A stretch of 64,000 nt of DNA from Channallabes apus (Eukaryota > Chordata > Actinopteri > Siluriformes > Clariidae): the NCBI GenBank assembly GCA_030522415.1, contig CM060125.1, positions 28,307,667 to 28,371,666 on the forward strand, written 5' to 3'. The translations under genes were made by a program, and so were the position numbers. This document shows positions 1 to 10,729 of this stretch, piece by piece. The notes under the pieces are model-generated. The model saw only the letters and a program-made list of their open reading frames with translations. It did no database searches and was not told the origin of the DNA. The stretch's first letter is position 1, and each line of letters begins with the position of its first letter.

Positions 1-2065
1 GCCCTTTAAATGTGAATAGGCTCGTAACCCTAGCCCTGAAATAATCCGTTCCATCAACACAATTACTGTATTTCTATTCGAGAAGATGACGAGGTTCAAC
101 ACCTTTTGACCATTTATGACTTTAATTCATCAGCGCTGTGATAAAATATGAAAATCATAGGCGACTTCTACTGATTCTCATTGAAATTCTCGCTTTATAC
201 AAATATAAATGGACATTGCTGAATAGTTTGAGAGGGAAGCTTGTGTGAACATCTACACTGACGAGACTTTATAGTGTAAGGGTTAATTGCGCTGGCATCA
301 GCACCCCTTGTGTTTCTGGATAACACATGCCGTTGGTGCCATGTATCTTAAAGAGAAGTAAACTTCTAGGCAAGCCTCCTTTGCGGCACATTTAAAATTC
401 ATAGCTTTGGGATCTTTCGGATCTCGCACGGAGCAACAGAAATGCTATATGCTACATCTGCTAACTGGTACAGTAACACCGTACTGGTAGAATTTATTTT
501 AAATGCACCAGAGAAGACACTTTATTAGGTTTTGTTCAATGCATTGCGGGAGTGAGGGTATAGAGTTATAAAATTTGTAATAAGTAGTAGTTTAATAGTA
601 AATAATGCATAGCTGTTGACTTTACTATGATGATGATGTCTGGACTACACCTCCCATCAGCCCCTGCACGTCCCCAGTCAGTGTCTTAAGTCCACTTATA
701 CACTTTTTTAAGTTCCGTTTGTGCAGCATGTCTTCGTCCTACATCTGTTGTTATTTTTTTCGAGTGTCAGACTGATCTACCTAAAACCACAGGGTGTCGG
801 TGACCTCACGGCTCCGCTGTCAATCTTCCGCATCTCATCTCTGTGCTCTTTCTTTCCATATAACCAAACGTTCATTCTTACTGCCCCCCCCCTCTCTCTC
901 TCAATCTCTCTCACCTCAGTGCTGCAAGTGAACAGATGCGCTCTTGGTTGGAGATATGGCTGCGATGGGCATGAGCTCAGCCTTCTGTAAGGCATGACAT
1001 CACTGCATCCAAATTTAGACTTCACCTTGATCAACTGCTCGCGCCGTTGCACACACGCTCCAGATTGGTGGCTAAACATCCAAGCCGCCACAGGAACACC
1101 CCTCATTTGGCACAAATGACAGCAAAATGGCGGGAAAAAAATTGCAGCAGTGAGTCAGGAGAATCTGATTTTATTTCATTATTTAAATACATAAGAACTA
1201 TTGACCTGGGTTGCAGATCATACAATGCTTTAATGTATAATCCAGTCGAGCAGATCAAAGTACCTTCTGTGATCACGTCTACCCTCATCCCCTATCTTTC
1301 CTGCTTCCAGTTCCTTCATACCCAGAGAGATATTGTAGACATGTATAGGATATATAAATAGATTTCACTATGCTGTATATGGAAATGGAATTTATTTGAT
1401 TGAAGAAGTTTTTTTTTTTTTTTCAACTAAGAACTGAGATCGATATTTTCTTCTTTAGCACTTTTACTTCTGTCATTCGAAACCAGTCATGCGACAATAT
1501 TTAAAGACCCACATTAGTTGCAGACCTAAAGGTAAAGTAACAGTACAGTATATTCGGATCTTGGAGCGCCACTCCAGTGACAAGTACTTGTGCTTGTTGG
1601 TTAAAGAATCATGAGTAAAGTATATCCTTATGTGCCTGACGTGCTCTACTTGAATGTCTTTTAAGATTTTATTTTTTTTTAAGTGAACGATCGAGAGAGT
1701 GACTCATATAGAAGTGGGTGGCTGTGATATTTTTCATCCTGGATACCGGACACGTGTGATTTGCTAATCAAAGCAATACTGTTTTTATTCTACAGCATAT
1801 TATTAACGCCATGCTGTCCGGAGGTTTCTGTGTGGGCGGAATGTACTTTTATTATGACTTGACTATAAAGTCGGAATTTCATTCAGCCGTGTGGCTCATT
1901 GCCGCATGCACATCATGCTTTACATTTATGCACGGCGGTGTTGCGACGTGTTTGCTATTATGCACACCTAGCAGTTAACAGAATGAGAACAGAAATTCCA
2001 CATGAGTTCGTTGTACTACTACATAATTGGTCAGATGTTCATTTGGGTTCATTGGATCATCAGGG
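1..2065. other. Gene-free stretch, no recognised repeat
   Basis: I see no exon, transposon or RNA gene here. The reading frames present are short, overlap on both strands and show no family motif. There are poly-T runs near 1409-1424 and 1670-1680 and three TACAGTA/TACTGTA 7-mers (near 64, 469 and 1544). Old unrecognised repeats are possible. Confidence 0.5.
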
Positions 2066-2330
2066 GTTGAGGGTTGGATTGCTGCCTCGGGTCTGGATGT
2101 GAGAAGTTTGGATGTTCTCCTGGTGCTTGGTGGGTTTCCTCTGGTTTCCTCCCACATACCAGATAAACGCAGAGTTTTAAGAGCGTGCACATGCGTGTGC
2201 CCTTTAATGGACTGGCATCCAATCTAGGGTGCACCCCACCTAGTGCAACAGACTAGTATCCAATCACTTAGTGCCCCGAGGCTAGGCTCTAGGTGTCCTC
2301 CTGTGACCCAAGGGTTATAATAAAGGGGTA
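2066..2330 (+). mobile_element. Diverged V-SINE/Mermaid-like SINE
   Basis: This is an old copy of the tRNA-derived SINE seen better preserved at 6764 and 58764. Shared blocks in order are the CTTGGTGGGTTTCCTC stretch (2124-2140), TTTCCTCCCACA (about 2146), a CCCT..ATGGACTGGCATCCAATC stretch (2200-2224) and a degraded GGCTCTAGGTGTCC stretch (about 2287). The tRNA-like head is not recognisable, so the copy is either 5' truncated or badly decayed. It has no coding capacity; the family is mobilised by partner LINE machinery. Confidence 0.7.
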
Positions 2331-2335
2331 TATGA

Positions 2336-3087
2336 GTATAGAGTGAGAGTGAGTGTACATTTGGAATACTTTTCCATAACCATGGAACTCTAAAAGCTCT
2401 GAAAGTAAACCATATACTGCGAAGGACATGGCGAAGATGTCGATTAACATTTCATAACAAGGTCAGTGGCTGCACTTTTCTTTGTACTTCCTTTGACTGA
2501 CGTTCTGCTCATCCACACTGCTCCAGGTGCCATGGCCAAAGACGGGATGAATTGATGAAGGTTAAAGATAGCACAGCAACACCAGTGATTCATTCAGTCG
2601 TCCCACCTTTCACACTTCAGTCCTCTGACTCAGCAAAGAAGCAGAAATGAATAGATGAGATTGGGAATAAATGGAGGAGTATAGTGAAGAAATAAGTGCT
2701 GAGGAGAATTTTTTTTTTTAATTTCTAATAGGGATATAGAGAGAAAGAAGGCATGTTCTGGTCTGATTTTGCCACCGCTACTGTACTGTATATACACACC
2801 ATGCATGCCGGCTGTTTGTATAGTCTGTTTCAATAGCAGTTTAATGGCTGTAGAGGGAGTGTCACTGGTGTTCAAGCACCGGGTTTTTATTTTTTGTGCG
2901 CATGTGTGTGGGAGCATTTATTGCCCATCTTGGCAGAAATGCAGAGTTCCAGATTTGAAGTCAGGCGATGAGCTGCTTTCTTGGCAAAGGTTGCCAGCCT
3001 GATGTCTGCTTCAGATTAATTTGATTTAGAAAAATATAAAAGAAAAAAATTCAAATTTAAATGTTGCCATTTCTATCTCATGGATCT
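2336..3087. other. Gene-free stretch
   Basis: No gene or transposon is recognised. At 2779-2790 the sequence is TACTGTACTGTA, i.e. two CTGTA units in a row after a TA, which would fit two successive Tc1-type excision footprints at one site. Confidence 0.4.
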
Positions 3088-3703
3088 GTGAAACGGCTTA
3101 AGTATCTCGGGGTCTTGTTCACGAGTGAGGGTAAAATGGAGCGGGAGATCGACAGGCGGATCAGGGCAGCGTCTGCAGTGATGCGGGCTCTGTATCGTTC
3201 CGTCATGGTGAAGAAGGAGCTGAGCCAAAAGGCAAAGCTCTCAATTTACCGGTCGATCTACGTTCCTACCCTCACCTATGGTCATGAGCTGTGGGTAGTG
3301 ACCGAAAGAACAAGATCGCGAATACAAGCGGCCGAAATGAGTTTCCTCCGCAGGATGTCTGGGCTCTCCCTTAGAGATAGGGGGAGGGGCTCAGAGTAGA
3401 GCCGCTGCTCCTCCGCATCGAGAGGAGCCAGATGAGGTGGCTTGGGCATCTATTTAGGATGCCCCCTGGACGCATCCTTTGTGAGGTGTTCCGGACACGC
3501 CCCACCGGAAAGAGACCCCGGGGAAGACCCAGGACACGCTGGAGGGACTATGTCTCTCGGCTGGCCTGGGAACGCCTTGGGATCCCCCCGGAAGAGCTGG
3601 AAGATGTGGCCAGGGAGAGGGAAGTCTGGGCATCCCTGCTGAAGCTGCTGCCCCCCGCGACCCGACCTCGGATAAGCGGAAGAAAATGGATGGATGGATG
3701 GAT
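3088..3703 (+). pseudogene. RTE-clade LINE, 3' end of reverse transcriptase ORF (Rex3/Expander-like)
   Basis: The translated region matches the C-terminal part of fish RTE-type non-LTR reverse transcriptase. A segment starting KRLKYLGVLFTSEGKMEREI (from about 3091) is followed by IYRSIYVPTLTYGHELWV, an AAEMSFLRRMSGLSLRDR block, then in another frame RWLGHLFRMPPGR and RPRGRPRTRWRDYVSRLAWE (about 3435-3590). The frame changes near 3385-3400, where roughly 20-25 bp of the usual coding sequence seems to be missing, so the copy is dead. It is 5' truncated and ends in GGATAAGCGGAAGAAAATGG plus a (GATG)n tail (3688-3703), typical of RTE elements such as Rex3. Its 3' tail recurs in inverted form at 23387. 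Confidence 0.88.
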
Positions 3704-3778
3704 CTCATCTCACAATCACCGGCCACTTCACCTTGCTGAGCTCGCCTTCACCTCCCTTTTGTCTTCAGAAATGCCTTA

Positions 3779-4278
3779 GTTTTTCATGGAATAGATTCAA
3801 CAAGGTGCTGGAAGCATTGCTCCGAGATTTTGGTCCATATTAACACAATGGCATCATGTAGTTGCTGCAGATTTCCTGTCTCCTGTTCCACCAAATCCCA
3901 AAGGTGCTCTACTGGACTGAGACCTGGCGACTGGGGAGGCTGTTTGAGTAAAGTGAACCCATTGTCATGTTCAAGAAACCAGTTTGAGATGATTTTATCG
4001 GTGTGACATGGTGTGTTATCCTGTGGTCAGTAAGAGGATTGACAAGGCCAGCAACAATAATCTGGGAGGCCGTGACACTTAAATGATGCTTAACTGCTAC
4101 TAAGGGGACCGAAGTGGGCAAAGAAAATCTCCCCCATGCCAGCGTTGATACAAGGCAGGATGGATCCCCATGCTTTCATGTTTATGCTAAATTCTGAACC
4201 TACCATCTGAATGTCGCAGCAAATGGACTCATCAGACGAGGCCATTGATTTCCAATCTTCTATTGAACAATTTTGTCA
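3779..4278 (-). pseudogene. Tc1/mariner transposase fossil (DD34E type)
   Basis: Read on the minus strand, this encodes pieces of a Tc1-like transposase: an LLRHSDGRFRI block, ESM.I.PALYQR, a QDNTPCH motif carrying the second catalytic Asp, WFLEHDNGFTLLKQPPQSP, then the SPVEHLWDLVE block with the catalytic Glu and an ISEQCFQHLVES C-terminus. Many frameshifts and stops interrupt it. The N-terminal paired-like DNA-binding domain and both terminal inverted repeats are missing, so it cannot move or be cross-mobilised. It lies directly beside the RTE fragment, which suggests successive truncating events. Confidence 0.88.
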
Positions 4279-5149
4279 ATTAAAGTTATTAAAACGTAAT
4301 TTAATTCTCAGTATGGTGATGGTTAAGGGCACATTTTGGAATTCACCAGTTTTCGTAGGAGGCTCCTGAACATTCATAATCTCTTAATGAATCAGAACTG
4401 ATATTGTTGCATGCTGCAATTGTTCTGAGACGATTTCAACCGAGCGACTGCTGTTATAAGTTGACCCCAAGTCAAGTGGTGGTAAGTCTGGTTCTATTTG
4501 ATTTCCTATTGTCAGTTCATGTATAATTCAATGTAGGATTTTTTTTTATTTTTAATAACAGCTCTCAGGGCTTCAGCTAATTTGGTGAGCTAAAGGTTTT
4601 CACCCACACCCCTAAATGTTCTGTAAAGATTCCTACAACAGAGGATTTCCTTTCCTGAAAAGACTCCTACTAGAACTGCTTTATAATGTTAATATATCTC
4701 CAAAAAAAGAAACACATTTTTTTTTTTTCAAAGAGCATAGCCTTATGAGCAGTGTAATAGTCTGGCCTGAGTTTGAGTACAACTTCAAAGTGTGTGCCAT
4801 GTGACAATGAAGTGCCTGAAAGCGAATCAAAGCGAAAGTGTGTTCTCGGGCTCTGCGGTGCGCGTATCTACGCTGCGAGAAAACAGTATTGAAGGGCTCT
4901 TCACAGTTCTCTGCATCCAGAGGGGAGAAAAAAAAAGAAAGCCTAAATAAATTGAAATGTCGCTGACTGGGCGACATTCTTAAGTAGACTTCGACCCCTG
5001 CGCTTATATGGGATCTCGTCCATTAAAATGCTAATTTCAGGCAAATGCGAAGTGTAGACAAGGAGATATTTTCTTTCTTTCTTTCAGAAACTGACGCAGG
5101 TTCCTATACCATGTGCCTTCTCACTCACTTACACAGTCTATATTGTATA
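4279..5149. other. Gene-free stretch
   Basis: No exon, transposon or RNA gene was recognised. It contains A/T runs (4534-4545, 4719-4729) and a weak TTCTTTC run near 5068-5083. Nothing further can be supported. Confidence 0.4.
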
Positions 5150-5325
5150 CAGGGTCGTAGGAGGCCTGGAGCCTATCCCAGTGGACTCGGGGGTTGAGAC
5201 GGGTACACCCTGGATGGGGTTCCAATTCGTCACAGGGCACACATACACATACACGCTCTGTCACACACTACGATCAATTTGGAAACACAAATTTCCCTAA
5301 TTTGCATGTATTTAAGACTGTCGGA
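5150..5325 (-). mobile_element. V-SINE/Mermaid-like SINE, 3' half
   Basis: Reverse-complement copy of the body and tail of the SINE described at 6764. It reads GTCG..GGCCTGGAGCCTATCCC, then a stretch matching the GGGTGTACCC block and a CA-rich linker, and ends in an AT-rich remnant of the CCTAAATTGCCCGTAG region. The tRNA-like head is absent. Confidence 0.75.
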
Positions 5326-5423
5326 GGAATCATCATTGTCCAAGTCTTAAGTTTTTTTTTTTTTTTTTTGGTCTCGCTATATCCAAACTTTTTAGAATTT
5401 CTAGTTTTGGGGGTTTTTAGGGT

Positions 5424-5645
5424 TTAAATCTCACCTCCAGTCTGTCTGTGGGTGTGTGTATGGAGTTTGCATGTTCTCTCTGTGGGTTTCCTCCAGATAC
5501 CCTGGTTTCCCTCCACAGTCCAAAGACATGCTGCGTATGCTAACTGACGTTTCCAGATGGCCCATAATGTATTACTGAGCACCACTGTGGGTTTCTGAGG
5601 TCCCTGGGGCAGGCTACGGTCCCAGTCCCGGTCCACAATCCTACA
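5424..5645 (+). mobile_element. Diverged V-SINE/Mermaid-like SINE
   Basis: The central SINE block is clear: ATGGAGTTTGCATGTTCTC followed by GTGGGTTTCCTCCAGATACC and CCACAGTCCAAAGACATGC (5460-5532). Head and tail are degenerate. It lies close to the minus-strand SINE at 5150 but in opposite orientation, so they are two insertions and not one element. Confidence 0.7.
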
Positions 5646-6674
5646 GTCGGTAACCATAATGAAAAAAAAACAAAGGAATAAATACATAAATAGCTATTTT
5701 CATTACGTGTGGTCATGTGAGCCCCATGCCATGACGTCCACATTGGCTCCAAGGTCTGTATTTACTTCTGCAGGTATCTTGTACAGTATATGGATGGGAC
5801 GCCTTCATTGATTTTCCAGCATTAACTTAAAAAAAAAAAAAAAGTCTTTCTTTCTACATGCTCTATGATGGTTCCGCTGGACTCCTTAGAAGAGTGAACG
5901 TCTAAAAATAATACTAATGCTGCGTCACCATGCTCTCGATGAGAGACAAATCAGCACTCGTCAGCTCGGTCCTCATTTAAAGTTCATTTAAGCTTCATGT
6001 CAAGCGAAAAAGGAGGTCGGTCTGTGAGTCTAGTGGAGCGTGTGGACGCTGTCACAGCATGCTGCTAGATTCTCGCGTCGCAGGAGTGAACATTCAGCAA
6101 GATGAGATCGGTGCCGAGAGCCAACTTGCCAGGCCTTTTTCCCCCTGAGATTGCAGTATTGCGGAGTTTTCTCTCACACTTCTCCAGGAAAAACAGATTT
6201 GTCTTGTTTGGCTCTAAAACGATGCAGACTGGGAGACTGGAAGTCTGAGAAGTTGACATTGTTCCCTGTGGTTTAACAGCAGCTGCAGGATGGATGCTCT
6301 GCTAAAACTAATTCTGTATCGTGTATAGCAAGTCTCGGCTAAAAAGGGATTGGGTTGGACATGGCTCGGTTAGGTGATGCTCGGCGGGTCAGACTGGGAT
6401 GCCATGCTAATGACACCAGATGTCAGAAACAAACCCAAATGGACAAGTGCATGTACAAGACCTACCATGTAACTGGAAGTTTGTGACAGACTGGCTCTTC
6501 AATTTTTTTTTTAGGTTAAAAAAAAAAATCATGGTGTTTAGCTTGGCCAGTAAATACCATTATAGAAATACCTTCCTGGATGCAATTACATCTGCCTAGA
6601 ATGACTCTGCCCCCATTCACACAAGTAATTCTGGCATGCTATTCAGTACCATGATGATATAGTACCAGGCTATA
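5646..6674. other. Gene-free stretch
   Basis: No transposon or gene was recognised. The 5930-6290 part is somewhat richer in CpG and unlike the surrounding repeats; it could be regulatory DNA, but conservation cannot be judged from one sequence. TACAGTA occurs near 5784. Confidence 0.35.
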
Positions 6675-6763
6675 TTTCTCTGTATTGTCTATGCTGATAT
6701 ACTACATATATCAGACTATGGCACATGGAGCTGTAATATGGTTCCATGGAGTTTATGTTTAAA
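6675..6763 (+). repeat. Flank shared with 28439-28528 (inverted)
   Basis: This segment of about 90 bp, immediately upstream of the SINE at 6764, reappears in reverse complement next to the SINE at 28066-28438. The shared run includes CTCTGTATTGTCTATGCTGA and TATGGCACATGGAGCTGTAA with a few substitutions. The likeness stops at the far edges of the two copies, so this is a specific shared piece of flank and not part of the SINE consensus. Confidence 0.8.
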
Positions 6764-7097
6764 GGCGGCACAGTGGTGTAGTGGTTAACACGGTTGCCTT
6801 GCATCTCCAGAGTCTGGGTTCGATTCCTGGCCATTCTCAATTCTCGTCTCTGTGTGCATGGAGTTTGCATGTTCTCCCTGCGCTTGGTGGGTTTCCTCCG
6901 GGTACTCCAGTTTCCTCCCACAGTCCAAAGATATGCAGGTTAGGATAATTGCTGTTCCCAAATTACTGTACCTGTAGTGTGTGAATGGGTGTGTGCCCTG
7001 CGATGGATTGACACCCTGTCCAGGGTGTACTCTGCCTCGTGCCCTAAGCCTCCTGGGATAGGCTCCAGGTCCCCGTGACCCTGAATACTAAATGAGT
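6764..7097 (+). mobile_element. Full-length V-SINE/Mermaid-like SINE with 15-bp target duplication
   Basis: A tRNA-derived SINE. The head GGCGGCACAGTGGTGTAGTG with GGTTCGATTCC (RNA polymerase III B-box-like, near 6817-6828) is followed by the conserved core (ATGGAGTTTGCATGTTCTC, GGTGGGTTTCCTCCGGGTAC, CCACAGTCCAAAGATATGC) and the body CCCTGCGATGG..TTGACACCC to GGGATAGGCTCCAGG. The last part of the family tail (GGATAAGCGGTATAG) is missing. GAGTTTATGTTTAAA occurs at 6749-6763 and again at 7098-7112, a perfect 15-bp target-site duplication. Compared with the 15930 copy it carries an extra CTGTA at 6966-6970. Confidence 0.93.
6964..6970. other. Tc1-type excision footprint (TACTGTA) inside SINE
   Basis: The SINE at 6764 reads AAATTA-CTGTA-CCTGTAGTGTGTG here, while the SINE fragment at 15930 reads AAAATA-CCTGTAGTGTGTG at 16010-16026. 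The only length difference is the 5 bp CTGTA after TA. That equals the TA-CTG-TA scar that Tc1/Sleeping Beauty-type excision leaves. Confidence 0.75.
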
Positions 7098-7112
7098 GAG
7101 TTTATGTTTAAA

Positions 7113-8179
7113 CTTTGAATATTACACACAATGATATTGTACTGCTTATACTACACTAATAATATTAACACACTTTATCTAATGCTGTACAGTACGACAC
7201 AGTACAAATGTACCATTTTAGAAATCTGCTGAACTTTGGTAGCCATTGGAGCCAGTAAGTACCATAGTACTGTATTGACCAGTGTATACCATAGTATTAC
7301 CATTGCACCCACTGAAGTGCCATATTATCTACCCTGATAATCTATAAAGATCTATGGTGACTACCAAGTAATACTTCAATATATCATGGGATGTATTATA
7401 TAGTTTACCATAGTAAAATTTCTTATGGGAACAGGACACTTTTTCATGCAGTGGTTTTATTGAGAATGAAACTGATGTTAAACAACCTTCACACTCACCA
7501 GATCTCAACCTGAGTGCCTATGGGATAAACACCACCTTCACCATCATCATCATCATCATCAAAACACCAAGATGTCCTGGAGTATATCTTGCCTTGCTCC
7601 TTGATTTTTTTTTTTAATGAAAAAAATTTAAATGAGCTAATGTCTAAGGTATAATTTTGTACACGTTAGAGGAAAAGAACAACACAAATATTTGGGATAC
7701 GGCCAAAATATGTGAATTTTTTATTCTTTTCAAGTCAGACATTTTTAAATAATTATGACTAGAAGTGTTTAAGCTTATGTGGCTGTAATGCTGTTAAACA
7801 GAGAGAGAGAGAGACGTCCTGGCTCTTACACTTACAGTAATTAAAATTCAGAGTGATGGTGAAACTGAGGAAAGAAGTGAGTGAGAGATCAGATGAGCAC
7901 AGAATGCACTTTAGCTTTAATAAGTCTGACAGAGGCCTTTAACATTCTGCTGTTTTCTCATCCTGACCTTTTTTGAGATGTTAAAATGTAAAATCTGATT
8001 AATGTTCTTTTATTAATTAATGTTTAATTAATGATTAATGTTTTAGCATTTTCATTCGATTCAAAGATCGGATTGGTCAGATCCACCATAATTCATATTC
8101 TATACAGGATTGTACCGTATAGAACTTAGACATGATTTTGAACGAATAAAGTCTAATAATACTGTTTAATGAGTTAATA
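7113..8179. other. Gene-free AT-rich stretch
   Basis: The 7130-7440 part is rich in ACCATAGTA-like words and may be a decayed dispersed repeat, but I cannot name it. Near 7486-7535, CACTCACCAGATCTCAACCT followed by GTGCCTATGGGA vaguely recalls the transposase SPDLNP..LWD motif; it is too short to call. TACAGTA/TACTGTA occur near 7188, 7269 and 7833. Confidence 0.35.
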
Positions 8180-8880
8180 CCCTGCCTGTCCAAGAAAACC
8201 TTGCAAACGTTAAGATTTCATTGATTTATAGTTTTGATTTTAGTTTTATAGTTTTGATTACGGTGCACAATGTGGTGAACAGCGCATGTGTGAAAATGAT
8301 TCCTCATGCTTCCAGAGCTGCTCTTTCACACTCCGAGTCCTGGAATATGACCGTTCCATCAGAGAAGAAAAACACCATAGATGTGATAACCTGTCCATTC
8401 AGTACATTCAGGTGGTCAGCTAGACCTGAGCGACTGAATCAACCCCGGATCATAACACCGTCTCCAGAGGCTTGTACAGTGGGCACTATGCATGATGGGT
8501 GCATCGCTTCATGCGCTTCCCTTCTTACCCTGACACGCCCATCGCTCTGGAATAGGGTCAGCCTGGACTCATCAGTCCACATGACCATTTTAACAGAGTC
8601 CAAATTTTATGCTCTAGTTTCCTTATGGACACACATTGCCGTAGAGTTTAGAGCCAATTGTGTGGTTATGGAAATGCTCTTACTTTCACTATTAAAGATA
8701 GCGACAGATTTTAGTATTGAGTTTCTTTATTATTTCTTTTTACAGGTTTTGATGTGTTGAAAGGTTCTTAAAACCAGCAATTTCAAATCTACTTAGTTGT
8801 TTTCTTTGCATGAAGCAGTCCAGTTTCTTGACCCTTCTCAAATGGCAAAGAGTGACTCATATTTTTCATGATATTTTCTG
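8180..8880 (-). pseudogene. Tc1-like transposon remnant
   Basis: On the minus strand, 8280-8600 encodes MWTDESRLTLFQSDGRVRVR, then HPSCIVPTVQASGDGVMI and FFFSDGTVIFQD, which are the WTDE (first catalytic Asp) and IVPTV blocks of a Tc1 transposase; stops and frameshifts break it. The left edge at 8180, just after TA (8178-8179), matches the degraded right-hand terminal repeat of the related element at 26880-27625 (CTGCCTGTCCAAG here, CTGTCTGGCCAAAG there, read inward). The right end is not clear and the given limit is approximate. Confidence 0.82.
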
Positions 8881-8977
8881 TGTTATTCATGTAACATGTC
8901 ATTAGCCATCACATGTCATTTTCCGATTTGGCCCACGTATTTGTGTCTCGTTGTGTCTACGCACCATGGCTCGTCCA

Positions 8978-8979
<2 letters not shown>

Positions 8980-9030
<51 letters not shown>
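8980..9030. repeat. (CT)n microsatellite
   Basis: An uninterrupted CT dinucleotide run of about 50 bp. It yields a meaningless Arg/Glu-alternating reading frame on the minus strand. Confidence 0.97.
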
Positions 9031-9034
<4 letters not shown>

Positions 9035-9876
9035 GTGTTATCAAAGACTCTTGCTGGCTCTCTGTGTGACTGAGTGGGATATCCCATGATGCTGAGCTGT
9101 CTGGCTGTTGTCTACCTGCTGAGCTGAGAAAGAGTAGGAAGTCAGGCTGGCTGGCGGGGCTTACATGCAGTAGGAGTCAGGACGATGCTGAAGGTGAAAC
9201 AATGATGAAAGTAAAGCTGTTTAGAACAGCATGAGACACAACAAAAAGAAAATGGCAACCATGTGAAGAAATAAAGTATCATGCAACAGAAAAAAATACA
9301 AACATAAGCAAGAATGATTGAACCACCGAAGCAGAAGAAAAAAAAATATTCAGGCTAAAATCAGCCAGGGGGGGAATCTAGAGGAGTGGGAATTGGCAGG
9401 AGGTTGGACCCTGCTGCTGTAGTGAGATGAAAGCGTTTGAGGATAGACTGTTCAGCTTGAGCACTTGTATTGCATCTCCTGTTGTGACTGCAAAGACGCC
9501 AAGTAAACATACATTTCCTGGAAGGAGAGTGTTGAAACTGTAGGATTTCTCTCTGTCACACAAAATGCTACTACGGTACATGCTACTTCCTTTTTTGATT
9601 TCAGAAGTACATTCTATTGGGTTTTAAAAGCTGAAAGACACACGTGCACACGCCGTACTAAGCTGTACGAGTTATAGACCACTGATCCGTTAAGAGCATT
9701 AACTAAAATGTGCCATAAGGGAAGCTCCAGACCGGCAGAACATGTGCTGTGTATTAGCACAGCTTAAAAAAAGTGTGTGCGCAGTGATTCACCCTATCCG
9801 CCAAGCACCGAGAAGGTCCCTAAGGAGCTGAGGAGATTTTATTTACCTGTACTTTAGGTAGTGGAGCATGACTGTT

Positions 9877-9888
<12 letters not shown>
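9031..9888. other. Gene-free stretch
   Basis: No exon or transposon recognised. Purine-rich (A-rich) between 9230 and 9350. Confidence 0.4.

Positions 9889-9924
<36 letters not shown>
9889..9924. repeat. (GT)n microsatellite
   Basis: A TG dinucleotide run bordered by looser GTGTG/GAGTG sequence. Confidence 0.96.
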
Positions 9925-9926
<2 letters not shown>

Positions 9927-10686
9927 TGAGTAAGTGTGTAGTGCACGGGGTGATCTCATACTGGGTTTTTCTCTTATTCATGAAAGTATAATGTGTGTCT
10001 CAGAATGTGAACCGAATGCATTAACGAATAGAAACAACCCTCATCTGTTTGGTAACTCAGCAGGTCAGAGCTCAACGTTCACGTACAGACCAAAATGAAT
10101 TTTTAATAATAATTGAACTACAAGTATTTTTTTCCCTCTGATTTTGACTGATTTTTGAAAATGGACATATAGTGGTCATTCCATAACCTATACAATAATA
10201 GAATTAGCCCAAACTTTTGCAATAATCTGTTTAATTAGTTAGCAAGTCATGTTATCTTGTTATTGTCAGACTTTGGGCAATATGAAGTCGAATAGCAAAC
10301 CAAAAAAAACAAAAAAATTGCTGAAAAATGTATAAATAAATAAAAAATAGTTGTGGCTAGCTAGCTTGATGACTAGCTTACTGGAGTCCATTTTTTTGGG
10401 TCATATGAAGCCATAGAAGCATAAATCACACAATGACAAGCTACGTAAATACTGAGGAAAACATCTGAGTTTTAGCTAGCTAATGTGATGACTAGCTTGC
10501 TTAGACTCCACCTTAGTGCCATATGAAGCTGCAAATAAAGCATGAATTACACCAGGACAGAATCAATGCTTAAAAAAAAAAAAAATCTGAGCTAGCTAAT
10601 TAGCTAGATAGCTTAATTAGCTCGCTAGAGTCCACCATAGAGCCATATTAATACCCACAGAAAGCAAAACCCACACAAAGACGAAC

Positions 10687-10693
10687 TACAGTA
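10687..10693. other. Tc1-type excision footprint in tandem array
   Basis: One array unit reads GAACTA-CAGTA-AATGCTGA, while sister units read AAGCTA-AATGCTG (11072-11083 and 10800-10811). The extra 5 bp is CAGTA directly after TA. Confidence 0.7.
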
Positions 10694-10722
10694 AATGCTG
10701 ACAAATCCAAGTTTTAGATAAC

Positions 10723-10729
10723 TACAGTA
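10723..10729. other. Tc1-type excision footprint in tandem array
   Basis: This unit reads AACTA-CAGTA-GCATGATGACTAGC. The sister unit at 10919-10936 reads AGCTA-GCATGATGACTAGC. Again the length difference is exactly CAGTA after TA. Confidence 0.72.

Noticed and set aside
6764..6840. tRNA gene
   Set aside because: The A/B-box-like head belongs to a SINE; the cloverleaf is not preserved. The same applies to the heads at 22936, 23968, 45860, 57400 and 58764.
7486..7535. Possible Tc1 transposase SPDLNP..LWD remnant
   Set aside because: Only about 35 bp resemble the motif, with no flanking transposase sequence.
8221..8760. 179-codon plus-strand frame, longest in the window
   Set aside because: It is the antisense of a degraded Tc1 transposase on the minus strand.
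8902..9087. Arg/Glu-repeat frame on the minus strand
   Set aside because: Product of the (CT)n microsatellite.
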